NCBI GenBank assembly: GCA_963757395.1
Contig: CAVWRK010000018.1
Span: 62,001-126,000 of the forward strand
DNA from: DATAOG01 sp963757395
Lineage (GTDB): Bacteria; Pseudomonadota; Alphaproteobacteria; Geminicoccales; Geminicoccaceae
Direction of reading: 5' to 3'
Length of the DNA: 64,000 bases
Part shown: piece by piece, positions 38,630 to 48,342 of the stretch
How the letters are laid out: the number at the start of each line of letters is the position of its first letter
Position numbering within the stretch: the first letter of the stretch is position 1
Program-made: the position numbers and the translations under genes
The notes under the pieces: model-generated
Database searches by the model: none
Told to the model about the DNA's origin: nothing
The model's input: only the letters and a program-made list of their open reading frames with translations

Positions 38630-39149
38630 AGTCTCCAAAGAAAGGCCTCCAAACCAGAGCGAATCGAGCTCGCTGCGTGATTTTGCCAAAGATCGATCTG
38701 GGCCAACCATCCACGACATCATTACCATACGCATCTTATGATTGATCGGGGACGACTTCGGGATTGAGATCTCTTGACCGAGAATGCGCCGGCCATCGGA
38801 CAGTTTCGTGCGCTCATGCGTCACTTCTGCGCCACTTTCTACTTGCCGCCCTCGCCGCTCCAGGGGATCAGCCTCAAGTCAGTCCATCGCATCCGCGACG
38901 AATGCCCTCGAATCGTTTAACCCACTGAGACGATTGGCTTCACCCGACCGCTCCCGGTCATCGCGATTGATGCAATTCTGGAGTTGACTGGAGCGCTCCA
39001 TGCGCCACAGGCTACACTTTCGTGCGCTCGCGCCTCCGGCGGAACGTCCCGGACCTGGTGCCCGGGCGGCAAAATCCCGTTGCGCTCGGGACCCGGACCT
39101 GTGCTGGAATGGCAAGCCACGGCGACGCCGGAACCGCGAGAGGCTGCCC
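38630..39149. other. 520-base interval without a recognised gene
   Basis: No homologous protein, tRNA or repeat was recognised. A 48-codon plus-strand frame (TTG 38774 to TAA 38920, containing RHFCATFYLPPSPLQGISLK) has a protein-like composition but no clear ribosome-binding site and no known domain. Base composition is more AT-rich than in neighbouring genes. Confidence 0.35.
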
Positions 39150-39578
39150 ATGAGCGGAGACTGGAAGTACCAACTGCGCGTCGACCTGCCGGACGAGGTT
39201 GCCGAGGTCGCGCGACGCGACCCCGAGGGCCCGGCGCTCCGGCCGCTCGCGGCCATCCTCGCCAGACACCACGCGAAGCTCAAAAGCCAATACGACGCGT
39301 TCGCCGACTACGTCGCCGAAGCGGAGCGCCAGGGCCCGGAAAATTTCCCACTTTACCAATGGACCAAGGACACGATCGAACAGCCCGCAAAACGGCAAAA
39401 ATACCAAAGATCGTTCACGCTCTACGTCGGCGGCGCCGAGGTCTATTCCCGGGAAAGAGCCGACGCCCTCGAAGCCGACCTCCGCCCGCTGGTCGGCGGC
39501 CCGCTGATCACCCGCCTGGCCAAACACGACACCAACCCCGCCAACAACCCGCAGATGCCGGCGCGTTATCGCAGGTGA
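39150..39578 (+). CDS. Hypothetical protein, soluble, 142 residues
   Basis: I do not recognise the family. It begins MSGDWKYQLRVDLPDEVAEV and contains ILARHHAKLKSQYDAFADYV, a helical stretch, then a beta-rich half (RSFTLYVGGAEVYSRERADA). No signal peptide or membrane segment. GAGAGG lies 7 bases before ATG 39150, and codon use is like the host genes, so it is probably real. It stands alone in a degraded zone. Confidence 0.6.
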   Translation: MSGDWKYQLRVDLPDEVAEVARRDPEGPALRPLAAILARHHAKLKSQYDAFADYVAEAERQGPENFPLYQWTKDTIEQPAKRQKYQRSFTLYVGGAEVYSRERADALEADLRPLVGGPLITRLAKHDTNPANNPQMPARYRR

Positions 39579-39734
39579 GAGGTAGCGGGCGACCGGAACC
39601 CGGCCGCGCCCGGTCGTGAGAAGCTGGCGGCGATCCTCGCCGCCGTCTGGAAGACTTCCGGCGGACTCGCCTACCGTCTCCGGCGAAATGCCGGCGGAAC
39701 CGATCAGGGGAATCCGTATCTGCCTGCCACGGCT

Positions 39735-40459
39735 TCACACGGACGCCGCGGCTTCTGCCGCTGCGTTCACGAACTGCTCGGACGTGGAGATCCAGCCGAA
39801 AAGGGTTTCGATCAGCGCAACTGAGGCGTCATGGTTGCTTCGCGCGGCATCATGGGCGATGGGCTCGCTCGTGCAATCCGTCAGCAGCACACAGCTGTAA
39901 TCTCTGAAGAAGGCGTCGCGGATGGTCGAACTCGACGCACACGCTCGTCGTGCACCCCGCGAGCGACGAGGAGCTTGATACCCGACGCCTGAGGATGGAA
40001 TCCAGTTCGGTCTGATAGAAGCCACTGAAACGTGTCTTGTAGATGACGACATCGCCGGCCCAGCGCGGCATCCAGATCGTCGACGATGTCGGTTCCCCAG
40101 GTGTCGCGGATCAGAACCCGCCCTGGCCTGCCCTGTGGAGTTGGGACGGTCTCGCCGACTCCGAAGATGCGCAGATGCCGCACGTGGTTCGGGGAATCCG
40201 GAGCACCCAGATCCGAAAGATCGGCGCGGTATCCCATCTCGAGGTAGACAATTCGGATCGCCAGGCGGCGGGCGGTGGCCAGGACCTCGGCAGTAGGGCC
40301 GATGGCCCTGCGGATGCCGGAGATGTCGATCCCGGCCCGGTCGAACATGCCGCCCCTGGAGCCGAATTCGTTCTGCATATCGACGACGATGACGGCGGTG
40401 CTCGCCGGATCGACGACAATCGGTCCCGGTCTGGCGGCGAGCCTCAGTGTGCCCGTCAT
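39735..40459 (-). pseudogene. Isochorismatase/RutB-like cysteine hydrolase pseudogene
   Basis: GGAGG precedes ATG 40459. The first 130 residues or so are intact: VIVVDMQNEFGSRGGMFDRA carries the catalytic Asp. The rest is spread over three frames: GDVVIYKTRFSGFYQTELDS (catalytic Lys), GIKLLVA, GCTTSVCVE (nucleophile Cys) and TIRDAFFRDYSCVLLTDCTS with ALIETLFGWIS to the stop. At least three indels are needed. The order and residues resemble RutB-type amidohydrolases of about 235 residues. Confidence 0.75.
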
Positions 40460-40646
40460 GCACTTTTCCTCCGGCGGATGGCTGCTCCTCGACGTCTCGG
40501 TGCCGTTTCGCCTTCCAATCAAGCGTAAAGCCCAGCCCTTCATGTGACAACGACGTCAGCGGCAACGCGCCGGCCGGCATCAGCCGGCGCTTGCGCCGGA
40601 CGGGGAACGCTTGATCGCCCGTCGGTTAGGAGCCATAGATGAGCGC

Positions 40647-40958
40647 ATGAGCACGGCGCTGGTCGAGGTCTACGACGCCCTCAAGGAGGCTGGCGCTTCC
40701 GAGGAGAAGGCGCGCGCTGCGGCCGCGAGCCTCACCGGCCGGGAGCATTGGTTCGACCGGGTCGAGCAACGGCTGGACGACGTCGAGCGCCGGCTGGGTG
40801 CGCTCGAAAAACGTGTCGCCGCGCTCGTCGAGGAGAAGTTCATCGCACTCATCCAGAACATAGCCGTGATCAAGGCCGAGCTCCGGCTCATGAATTGGAT
40901 GCACGCCATCACGATCGGCGGCGTGCTGGCACTCCTGGTCAAAGCGTTCTTCGGGTGA
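40647..40958 (+). CDS. Small coiled-coil membrane-anchored protein (DUF1640-like)
   Basis: A 103-residue protein: a helical start (MSTALVEVYDALKEAGASEE), a central heptad-rich coiled coil (VEQRLDDVERRLGALEKRVA), and one C-terminal membrane helix (AITIGGVLALLVKAFFG). This layout matches DUF1640/CCDC90-like proteins found as small orphan genes in alphaproteobacteria. Function unknown. GGAG lies 14 bases before the ATG, a little far. Confidence 0.65.
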   Translation: MSTALVEVYDALKEAGASEEKARAAAASLTGREHWFDRVEQRLDDVERRLGALEKRVAALVEEKFIALIQNIAVIKAELRLMNWMHAITIGGVLALLVKAFFG

Positions 40959-41029
40959 CTGCGCCTTACCCGGTATGTATGCTTGAATGCAAGACCTGAC
41001 CCCTGAGGCAAAGACCTAACGCCGAGATC

Positions 41030-41872
41030 ATGAATACGATCAGGGCGATCATACTCGGTCTTGTCGGGATGACTGTTGCTACAACTGCGACCCAGTCGAC
41101 AGGCCATACGTTCAGTCGCTCTGACAGCTATTGTGCTCTAAATCTAACCTATTCGAACCTCAGTGCGCTCCTTGCGCGTATAAGAAATCTGCGTGACTTG
41201 GCTTTTAAAGAGAATAACATTTCGCCGCTTATCGAGTGGTTGAAACTTGACGCAGGAGACATCAGCGTTATGATAGAAAATGACTTCTCTAACACCTCTC
41301 TATTAAGTGGGCCGGAAGTTACTACCTACGTTCATTATTACTATGTCGCTTCAACAGAAAATCGCCCGTTTATCAGATCGATTTAACTCTTGGTGATACC
41401 ATACGATCTCTTTCAGTTGTAGGAAAATCGAAAGAAAATGTAGATATTATTGTTTCGACATTGTCCGATGACGTGCGTAAGCTAGGCTGCACTACTGGGA
41501 GGATCGACCGTCCGCAGTGTAGCCGGCGGAATCCTAGTCGCATCGGGACTGTTCCTTAGCTTTATCGGTTTTTTCACTAAATCGTCTCAAATACAATGGT
41601 TTTTCACCTCTTTGATGATTGTGTGCAACCTCTGTGTGTCGATTCCCTGGCAATCCTGGCTGCCTGGAACCGCAGTATACGTAGCGGGAGCATCATTTGC
41701 TGTTAGAAATTCGCCAATGATTGGGGTTCTGGGAGTTGTTGTTGAACTCGTTGCCTCGCTGTTACCAGTGGGATTGGGGTTTCGTCGTGGCTCGCCGGCG
41801 GCCCAGCCAACGCGCGGCGACGACGACGAAGTCGATCGGACGTCGCAACGCCAGGATGGACCGGGCTCATGA
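41030..41872 (+). pseudogene. AT-rich membrane-protein gene, frameshifted, probably acquired
   Basis: The whole stretch is far more AT-rich than the window. It begins MNTIRAIILGLVGMTVATTA (signal-like), then SNLSALLARIRNLRDLAFKE and WLKLDAGDISVMIENDFSNT up to about 41367. After a shift the reading goes on as IDLTLGDTIRSLSVVGKSKE, and after a second, compensating shift near 41500 as SVAGGILVASGLFLSFIGFF followed by a second hydrophobic block (GVLGVVVELVASLLPVGLGF). Joined, it would be about 280 residues with an extracytoplasmic domain and two or three helices near the C-terminus. No family recognised. Confidence 0.5.
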
Positions 41873-42017
41873 AATCTGGCAATTCTTGATTATTGAACTT
41901 CGCGCCGGAGTTGCCGTCGGGGCATCTTGGCGGTACAAAACGACCAGGATCACGCAGTCGGCACGTGTCATCCGAGCGAAATGAACGTGCTCGCAAATGC
42001 ATGGCCCGAAATCTCAA

Positions 42018-42340
<323 letters not shown>

Positions 42341-42433
42341 CGATGACGAGGCGTGGGGCCTGACCGCGCCACGTCTCCAAGCAGGCTACCAGCATCCGGG
42401 CCGCGGTGGTATCCTGTGGCGCGGAGGTTCGTG

Positions 42434-42676
42434 ATGGCGAAGAGCACCTCGGTTACGCTTGACGAGCGTCTCGTCGGGTTCATCGACCGGCAGATCGCGG
42501 CAGGCCGCTACGGCTCCGCGAGCGAGGTCGTGCGTGCGGCGCTGGAGTTCCTGGAGGAGCACGAGGCTAGGCTCGAGGCGCTGCGCGGCGCGCTGATCGA
42601 GGGCGAGCAGAGCGGGCCCTCGAAGGCGTTCGATTTCGATGCCTTCATCGAAGCCAGGCGGTCCGCCGATCGGTAG
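42434..42676 (+). CDS. parD: ParD-family antitoxin
   Basis: An 80-residue ribbon-helix-helix antitoxin: STSVTLDERLVGFIDRQIAA starts the RHH, with GRYGSASEVVRAALEFLEEH as helices and an acidic, flexible C-terminus that should bind the toxin. GGAGG lies 7 bases before the ATG. Its stop codon touches the parE start, typical of a two-gene TA operon. Confidence 0.93.
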   Translation: MAKSTSVTLDERLVGFIDRQIAAGRYGSASEVVRAALEFLEEHEARLEALRGALIEGEQSGPSKAFDFDAFIEARRSADR

Positions 42677-42964
42677 ATGCCCTACGTCCTTTCGCCGCGG
42701 GCAGAGGCCGATCTCGGCGAGATCTGGGACCATACGCAGAGCCGCTGGGGGCGCGATCAGGCGGAGCGCTATCTGCGCCAGATCCAGGCCGCGCTCGAGC
42801 TGCTCGCGCAAAACCCGCGGCTCGGGCGGTCCGCCGGCGCCATACGGCGGGGCTATCGGAAGCACGCGAGTGGCGCTCACGTGATCTTCTACCGCGAGAT
42901 CGCCGGCGGCATCGACGTCGTCCGCATCCTCCACCGGCGCATGGACGTGCCGCGCCATCTCTGA
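42677..42964 (+). CDS. parE: ParE/RelE-superfamily toxin
   Basis: A 95-residue toxin: YVLSPRAEADLGEIWDHTQS, ERYLRQIQAALELLAQNPRL, then RKHASGAHVIFYREIAGGID and VVRILHRRMDVPRHL, the usual ParE end. ParE proteins poison DNA gyrase; gyrA lies 4.5 kb away. Unbroken, adjacent to parD with no gap. The pair lies between two copies of the dehydrogenase 3' end. Confidence 0.93.
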   Translation: MPYVLSPRAEADLGEIWDHTQSRWGRDQAERYLRQIQAALELLAQNPRLGRSAGAIRRGYRKHASGAHVIFYREIAGGIDVVRILHRRMDVPRHL

Positions 42965-43034
42965 GCGAGCCCAGGCCCCGCAGACCCTTGCCGGCGATTT
43001 CGGAGAGCGGGGAACGTACGGTGCCCGCGAGCCT

Positions 43035-44001
43035 TCACAGGACCTCGCGGTTGACGACCATCGACGGGTCGAGCTTGCCGTCGATGCCGGCCAGCGCGTT
43101 GCGGGCGGTGGAGATCGCCATGCGGATCGCGGCTTCCTTGCTGAGGCCCGCGCTGTGGGGGGTCAGGATCACGTTGTCGAGGGTGAAGAGCGGGTGGTCC
43201 TCGGGGGGCGGTTCCTGGTCGAAGACGTCGAGGGCGGCGCCCGCGATTTTGCCGGTCGTCAGGGCGTCGTAGAGGGCGGGTTCGTCGATGATGCCGCCGC
43301 GGGCGGCGTTGATGACGAAGGCGTGCGGGGGCAGCGCGGCAAGTTCGGAAAAACCGATCAGGCTCGTTGCTGTCCGGGCCGAGTGGCATGTGGACCGTCA
43401 GGATGTCGGTCTCCGGGAGGGCTGCCTCGAAGTCGGGGATCGAGCGGTAGTCGCCGGACTGTTCGATGATGTTGGCCTGGACGTAGGGGTCATAAATGGT
43501 GACCGTCATGCCGAAGGCGGCGCAGCGCTTTGGCACTTCGCGGCCGATCCGGCCGAAGCCCATGACCAGGACCCGGCGGCCGAGCAGGTCGACCGAGTCC
43601 AGACTGTTGCGCACCGCCCAGCGGCTTTCCCGGGTTGCGCGGTCATAAGCAAGGCCCTGCTTGGCCAGCGCCAGCATGAAATACAAAGTATGCTCGGCGA
43701 CTGCGGTCGCGTTGGCGTCGGCCGCGATCGCGAGCGGGATTTTACGGGCGGTGAGGGCGGCGACGTCGATGTTGTCGTAGCCGACGCCGTGGCGCGAGAC
43801 GACTTTCAGGCGCAGGGCCTGCTCGATCACCGAGGCGGGCAGCAGCGAGGTGCGGATCGTGACGGCGTCGGCGTCACCGATCTGCGCCACCGTCTCGGCC
43901 TCGTTCGAGCCGTCGACGATCGCAAGCGCGACCTCGGGGCGGGCCTCGAAGAGCTTCATGCCGTCCGCGTGAAACGGGCCGATGATCAGGACTTTAGGCA
44001 T
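43035..44001 (-). CDS. D-2-hydroxyacid dehydrogenase (PGDH-like), with one frameshift
   Basis: About 322 residues of a D-isomer-specific 2-hydroxyacid dehydrogenase. VVSRHGVGYDNIDVAALTAR, the Rossmann motif VLVMGFGRIGREVPKR, and catalytic Arg/Glu/His regions (INAARGGIIDEPAL, LDVFDQEPPPEDHPLF, TPHSAGLSKEAA) are all visible. One missing base near 43366 (in the codons after HMPLGPDSNE) breaks the frame. The ATG is preceded by an unusual A-rich stretch (GGGAAAAAAAGAAAAA). The enzyme would reduce 2-oxo acids to D-hydroxyacids or act on 3-phosphoglycerate-like substrates. It is downstream of the TRAP binding protein. Confidence 0.75.
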
Positions 44002-44063
44002 TTTTTCTTTTTTTCCCACTTTACCAACCAGGGGACTGCGGTCGGCGATCCTGACCCAGGCGT

Positions 44064-44083
44064 GGGGGCGGGCACAAGCCCCC
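44064..44083. terminator. GC hairpin between TRAP binding protein and dehydrogenase
   Basis: GGGGGC (44064-44069) and GCCCCC (44078-44083) form a perfect 6-bp stem with an 8-base loop, 11 bases after the TRAP protein stop. No U-run follows, so it may only lower readthrough or stabilise the 3' end. Confidence 0.3.
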
Positions 44084-44093
44084 GTTCGGAGAA

Positions 44094-45200
44094 TCAGCCG
44101 TATTGGAAGGGCAGCGAGCGGGCGTTGTAGTAGCCCTGGTCCGCGATCGCCGACCAGTTGATCGCCTTGCTGCGGAAGTCCATGTAGCTGTCGTAGACCT
44201 TGAGGGTCATCGGATCGGACTTGCCGATCTCGGCCACGACCTCGCCCGACACGCGGCCGATTTCTTTCAGCAGGTCGTCGTTGAAGCGGCGCAGCTCGAC
44301 GCCGTGCTCCTCGACCAGGACCTTGAGCGAGTCGGCGTTCCTGGCGTTGATCTCGGCGTACTCGCGCCAGGCCTCGGCCTCGATCGCGGCCTCGAGCATC
44401 GCCTGCTCGGTCTTGTCGAGCCCCTCCCAGACCTTCTTGTTGATCAGGACCTCGCCGGTCGTGCCGGGCTCGTGCCAGCCGGGCCAGTAGTAGAACTTTG
44501 CCACTTTGTAGAAGCCAAACGCCATGTCGTGCCAGGGGCCGGCCCATTCGGTGCCGTCGATCGTGCCCGACTCCAGGGCCGGGAAGATCTCGCCGCCGGG
44601 CAGGTTGACGACCGCGGCGCCGAGCCGGCGCAGGACCTCGCCACCCAGCCCCGGCATGCGGAACTTGAGCCCCTGATAGTCGTCGACCGTGTTGATCTCC
44701 TTCCGGAACCAGCCGCCCATCTGCGGCCCGGTTGAGGCGCGCAGGAAGGGCTTGATGTCGAACCGCGCCGAGAGCTCGTCCCAGAGCTCCTGGCCGCCGC
44801 CATAGGCGACCCAGGACGCGTGCTCGATCGGCTCCAGGCCGAACGGCACCGCGGCGAAGAAGCTGAACGCCGGCGACTTGCCCTGCCAGTAATAGGAGGC
44901 CGAATGGCTCATCTCGGCGTTGCCGCTCGCGACCGCGTCGAACGACTGGAACGCCGGCACCAGCTCGCCGGCCGCGAACACCTTGACCACGATCCTGCCC
45001 TCGGACATCGTCGTGATGCGCTGGGCGAGGTGCTCGGCGCCGGTCCCGAGCCCCGGAAAATTCTTGGGCCAGGTCGTGACCATCTTGAACTGCCTGATGC
45101 CCTGGGCGATCGCCGGTGCCGGGAAGCTCGATGCGGCCGCCGCTGCCCCGATCAGCGCTCCGCCGGCACCCACGGCCCTGACGAGATCGCGACGCTTCAT
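44094..45200 (-). CDS. TRAP substrate-binding protein, TakP-like (2-oxo-acid type)
   Basis: A 368-residue exported DctP-superfamily protein, with a twin-arginine-like start (MKRRDLVRAVGAGGALIGAA). FKMVTTWPKNFPGLGTGAEH, MSEGRIVVKVFAAGELVPAF, QSFDAVASGNAEMSHSASYY and GLKFRMPGLGGEVLRRLGAA match TakP/TAXI-neighbouring proteins that bind 2-oxo acids with a cation. No membrane subunits are adjacent, so they must be elsewhere. It lies upstream of the hydroxyacid dehydrogenase on the same strand, fitting uptake of a 2-oxo or hydroxy acid. Confidence 0.88.
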   Translation of the reverse strand: MKRRDLVRAVGAGGALIGAAAAASSFPAPAIAQGIRQFKMVTTWPKNFPGLGTGAEHLAQRITTMSEGRIVVKVFAAGELVPAFQSFDAVASGNAEMSHSASYYWQGKSPAFSFFAAVPFGLEPIEHASWVAYGGGQELWDELSARFDIKPFLRASTGPQMGGWFRKEINTVDDYQGLKFRMPGLGGEVLRRLGAAVVNLPGGEIFPALESGTIDGTEWAGPWHDMAFGFYKVAKFYYWPGWHEPGTTGEVLINKKVWEGLDKTEQAMLEAAIEAEAWREYAEINARNADSLKVLVEEHGVELRRFNDDLLKEIGRVSGEVVAEIGKSDPMTLKVYDSYMDFRSKAINWSAIADQGYYNARSLPFQYG

Positions 45201-45473
45201 CCTGCCTCTCCTGCCTGGTGGTTGCCACGCAGCCGGTAAGAAATCAGCTGGAGCGCGAAAAGTCACGCCTCGGTCGCGCCGGTGCGCACGAAATGGCGCA
45301 GCACCTCGCAGAACTCCCGGATGCCGTGGGCGATCAAGGTCGGTACCCGGATCGGGGCCTGAGCGGCGTATCTGCCGCTGTTTCCAGCATAGCAGGGCCA
45401 CGGCGCCTTGGACAAACGGCGCCTGGCCGCCTAGTCTCGGCGATCAAACCAGCAATCAGGGGAGGAAACGGCC

Positions 45474-45827
45474 ATGAGCATCAAGCGCTTCGACGTCGGA
45501 TCGCGGATGAGCCAGATGGTGGTCCACGGCGACACGGTCTATCTCGCGGGCCAGGTGGCGCGCAACGCCGGCGGCAAGTCGGTGGCCGAGCAGACCAAGG
45601 ACATCCTTGCGATCATCGATCGCCTCCTGGCCCAGGCCGGGACTGACAAGTCGAAGCTGTTGTCCGCCAACATCTGGCTCACCGACATCAAGACCTTCGA
45701 TGAGATGAACCAGGTCTGGGATGCCTGGGTGGTGCCCGGCAATCCGCCGTGCCGGGCCTGCGTCGAGAGCAAGCTCGCGGTGCCGCAATACAACGTCGAG
45801 ATCATGGTGACCGCGGCGCGCGACTGA
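45474..45827 (+). CDS. RidA-family imine/enamine deaminase
   Basis: A 117-residue RidA/YjgF protein. QMVVHGDTVYLAGQVARNAG at the N-terminus, EQTKDILAIIDRLLAQAGTD, and the catalytic Arg region PPCRACVESKLAVPQYNVEI (Arg in position to bind the carboxylate, Glu near the end). It hydrolyses reactive imines from amino-acid oxidation to 2-oxo acids. It is followed after 10 bases by dadA, whose product makes just such imines. GGAGG lies 5 bases before the ATG. Confidence 0.9.
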   Translation: MSIKRFDVGSRMSQMVVHGDTVYLAGQVARNAGGKSVAEQTKDILAIIDRLLAQAGTDKSKLLSANIWLTDIKTFDEMNQVWDAWVVPGNPPCRACVESKLAVPQYNVEIMVTAARD

Positions 45828-45837
45828 GCCGGCGGTC

Positions 45838-47082
45838 ATGCATGTGCTGATCCTGGGCGCCGGCGTCGCCGGCGTCACCGCCGCCTGGCAGCTGCTCGAG
45901 GACGGCCACGAGGTCACGGTGGTCGACCGCCAGGCCGAGGCGGCCTCCGAGACCAGCTTTGCCAACGCCGGCCTGGTGGCGCCCGGCCACGCCTTCGCCT
46001 GGGCTTCGCCCAAAGCCGCAAAAATTCTGCTCAAGTCATTGTTTCAGAAAGATCAACCGTTGCGCTTCCGGTTCCGGGCGGAGCCCGCGCTCTGGCGCTG
46101 GTCGCTGCAGTTCCTGGCCCAGTGCACGAGCGAGCGCGCCAAGCGCAACACGAGGATCAAGCACCGGCTCTGCCGCTATGCCCAGGCGGCGCTCCAGGAC
46201 GTGGTCGCCCGGACCGGGGTCGCCTACGACGGCGAGCGTCGCGGCGTCCTCTATCTGCACCGCTCGCAGGCGACCCTCGATCGCGGCGCCGCCAATATGC
46301 AGATCCTGCGCGAGGCCGGGCAGGAGCTCGAGGTCATCGATCGCGACCGGGCGGCTGCGATCGATCCGGCGCTGGCGCCAGCCAGGGAAAAAATCGCCGG
46401 CGCGATCTACAGTCCGGGCGACGAGAGCGGCGATGCCTGCAAGTTCAGCCGCGCGCTCGCGGCGCTGTGCGCGGAGCGCGGCGCCAGCTTCCGCTACGGC
46501 ACCACGATTTCGGGCATCGAGGCGGGCGGCGATCGGGTCGAGCGGGTCCTGACCGATCGAGGTGAGATGCGCGCCGACCTCTACATGCTCGCCTGTGGCA
46601 GCTACAGCCCGCTGCTCACGCAGGGGCTCGGCGAGCGGCTCTCGGTCTACCCGATCAAGGGCTATTCGCTGACCCTGCCGATCGCCGGCGCCAACAATCC
46701 ACCGACCGTCGGCGGCGTCGACGAGGACAACCTCTGCGCCTACGTCCGGCTCGGCGACCGGGTGCGCTCGACCGCGATCGCCGAGTTCGCGGGCTACGAT
46801 ACCAGCCACCGGCCGGCCGACTTCTCGAGCATGCTCAGGGCGCTCCGGGACCTGTTCCCGGGCGGCGCCGACTATGCGCGGCCGCAGTATTGGGCCTGTC
46901 TCCGGCCGATGACCCCGGAAGGCACGCCGGTGCTCGGCCGCGGCAAGTTCGAAAACCTCTACTACAACACCGGCCACGGCCACATGGGCTGGACCATGGC
47001 CTGCGGCACGGCGCGGATCACCGCCGATCTGATCGCCGGCCGCGCCCCCGATCTGCCGCTCGACGGTTTGACGTTGCGCTAG
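45838..47082 (+). CDS. dadA: D-amino-acid dehydrogenase
   Basis: A 414-residue FAD enzyme of the DadA/DAAO family: MHVLILGAGVAGVTAAWQLL is the FAD-binding Rossmann start, AEAASETSFANAGLVAPGHA follows, and near the end come RPMTPEGTPVLGRGKFENLY and YNTGHGHMGWTMACGTARI. It converts D-amino acids to 2-oxo acids and ammonia through an imine, passing electrons to the quinone pool. It forms an operon with the RidA gene. Confidence 0.92.
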   Translation: MHVLILGAGVAGVTAAWQLLEDGHEVTVVDRQAEAASETSFANAGLVAPGHAFAWASPKAAKILLKSLFQKDQPLRFRFRAEPALWRWSLQFLAQCTSERAKRNTRIKHRLCRYAQAALQDVVARTGVAYDGERRGVLYLHRSQATLDRGAANMQILREAGQELEVIDRDRAAAIDPALAPAREKIAGAIYSPGDESGDACKFSRALAALCAERGASFRYGTTISGIEAGGDRVERVLTDRGEMRADLYMLACGSYSPLLTQGLGERLSVYPIKGYSLTLPIAGANNPPTVGGVDEDNLCAYVRLGDRVRSTAIAEFAGYDTSHRPADFSSMLRALRDLFPGGADYARPQYWACLRPMTPEGTPVLGRGKFENLYYNTGHGHMGWTMACGTARITADLIAGRAPDLPLDGLTLR

Positions 47083-47144
47083 CCCGGCCTAGATCTATCG
47101 CGCGTGGCGCGTCGAACGCCTGATGAGCTAGAGGGGGACAGAGC

Positions 47145-47781
47145 ATGGCCTACGTCGACTGGGAGATCCGGGGGCCGGAGTTGTCGGCCTGCAATTGCGA
47201 CTGGGGCTGTCCCTGCCAGTTCAACGCGCTGCCGACCCATGGTCACTGCCGGGCGGCGGTCGCGATGCGGATCGAGCGCGGCCATTTCGGCGACGTCCGC
47301 CTCGACGGGCTGGTCTGGGCCGGCATGTTCGGCTGGCCCGGCCCGATCCACGAGGGCAAGGGTGCGGCTCAGCCGGTGCTCGACGAGCGCGCCGACGCCC
47401 GCCAGCGTGAGGCGATTCTGAAGATTCTGGCCGGCGAGGAGACCGAGCCCGGCGCCACGATCTTCAATGTCTTCGCGGCCGTGATCGACACCGTGCACGA
47501 GCCTCTGTTCAAGCCGATCGAGTTCGCGGTCGACATCGAGGCGCGCACCGGCCGCGTCGCCATCCCGGGCCTGATCGAGACGATCGGCGAGCCGATCCGC
47601 AACCCGGTCACCGGCGAGCCGCACCGGGCGCGGGTCGTGCTGCCGCACGGCTTCGAGTATGCCGAGGCCGAGTTCGGCAGCTCGACGACCAAAGCCACGG
47701 GCCTGGTGCCGCTTGGACTGGACGCGCGGCCACGGCCATTTCGCGATGCTGCACATGACCCAGCACGGGCTGGTGCGCTGA
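47145..47781 (+). CDS. DUF1326 cysteine-rich protein (copy 1), frameshift near C-terminus
   Basis: About 211 residues of the DUF1326 family. Cys16, Cys18, Cys22, Cys24 and Cys35 lie in ACNCDWGCPCQFN and THGHC, and are likely metal ligands. GHFGDVRLDGLVWAGMFGWP and GEPIRNPVTGEPHRARVVLP are family segments. After VPL the frame is broken by one extra G near 47716; corrected, it ends DWTRGHGHFAMLHMTQHGLV-R with TGA at 47779-47781, where His and Met are also likely metal ligands. Paralogous to the gene at 48343. It is convergent with the small membrane gene. Confidence 0.8.
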
Positions 47782-47785
47782 GAGG

Positions 47786-48211
47786 CTAATCCTCGTCGAC
47801 GCGATCGACGTCGAGCTGGCCCGACATGCGGCGACGGATGTGCGACCAGGACATGCCGATCGCGAGGATGGTCGCGATCACCACCAGCAGCACCCAGGTC
47901 ATCAGGGTCGCCTGGTGCGGGTCGAGCCAGCCGTAGAAGATCAGCACCCAGAGCAGGGCGGCGAAGAACAGCGTGGTCAGGAACAGGCCGAGCGGGCCGA
48001 TCGCGCGCCAGGTCGAGCTCAGGAAGATCACGTAGATGATCAGCAGGACCACGCCGGCAAGCGCCTTGAGCGGCAGGTTGTCGCCGGGCCAGTCGGCGCG
48101 CAGCCAGCTGATGTAGGACCAGGAGGTCGGGTTGAAGGTCACCATCACCAACGCGAGCGCGACCAGCCAGCGGGTGACGAAACCGCCTGCCGAAAATTCC
48201 GCCTTTGCCAT
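47786..48211 (-). CDS. Four-helix membrane protein, DUF6524-like
   Basis: A 141-residue integral membrane protein with four hydrophobic segments (FVTRWLVALALVMVTFNP, ALAGVVLLIIYVIFLS, GLFLTTLFFAALLWVLIFYG, LMTWVLLVVIATILAIGM) and a short charged tail (HIRRRMSGQLDVDRVDED). It resembles DUF6524 proteins; function unknown. It lies between the two DUF1326 genes on the opposite strand. The ATG at 48211 is used because the first helix starts soon after. Confidence 0.7.
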   Translation of the reverse strand: MAKAEFSAGGFVTRWLVALALVMVTFNPTSWSYISWLRADWPGDNLPLKALAGVVLLIIYVIFLSSTWRAIGPLGLFLTTLFFAALLWVLIFYGWLDPHQATLMTWVLLVVIATILAIGMSWSHIRRRMSGQLDVDRVDED

Positions 48212-48342
48212 CGACCGCTCGCTGGTTGGGATGCGCCGGCTCGCTACATAGCGGCGCCGGTCGCGTCTGGAAAGTGGCTTCGCCCGACAGGCCTCGACGG
48301 CAGCGGGCAAGAGCGGCTAAAGTCCCGGCCAGGGAGGCTGCG

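Noticed and set aside
44002..44030. T-rich stretch as a terminator of the TRAP gene
   Set aside because: On the transcribed (minus) strand it is an A-run just before the dehydrogenase ATG, so it cannot serve as a U-tract.
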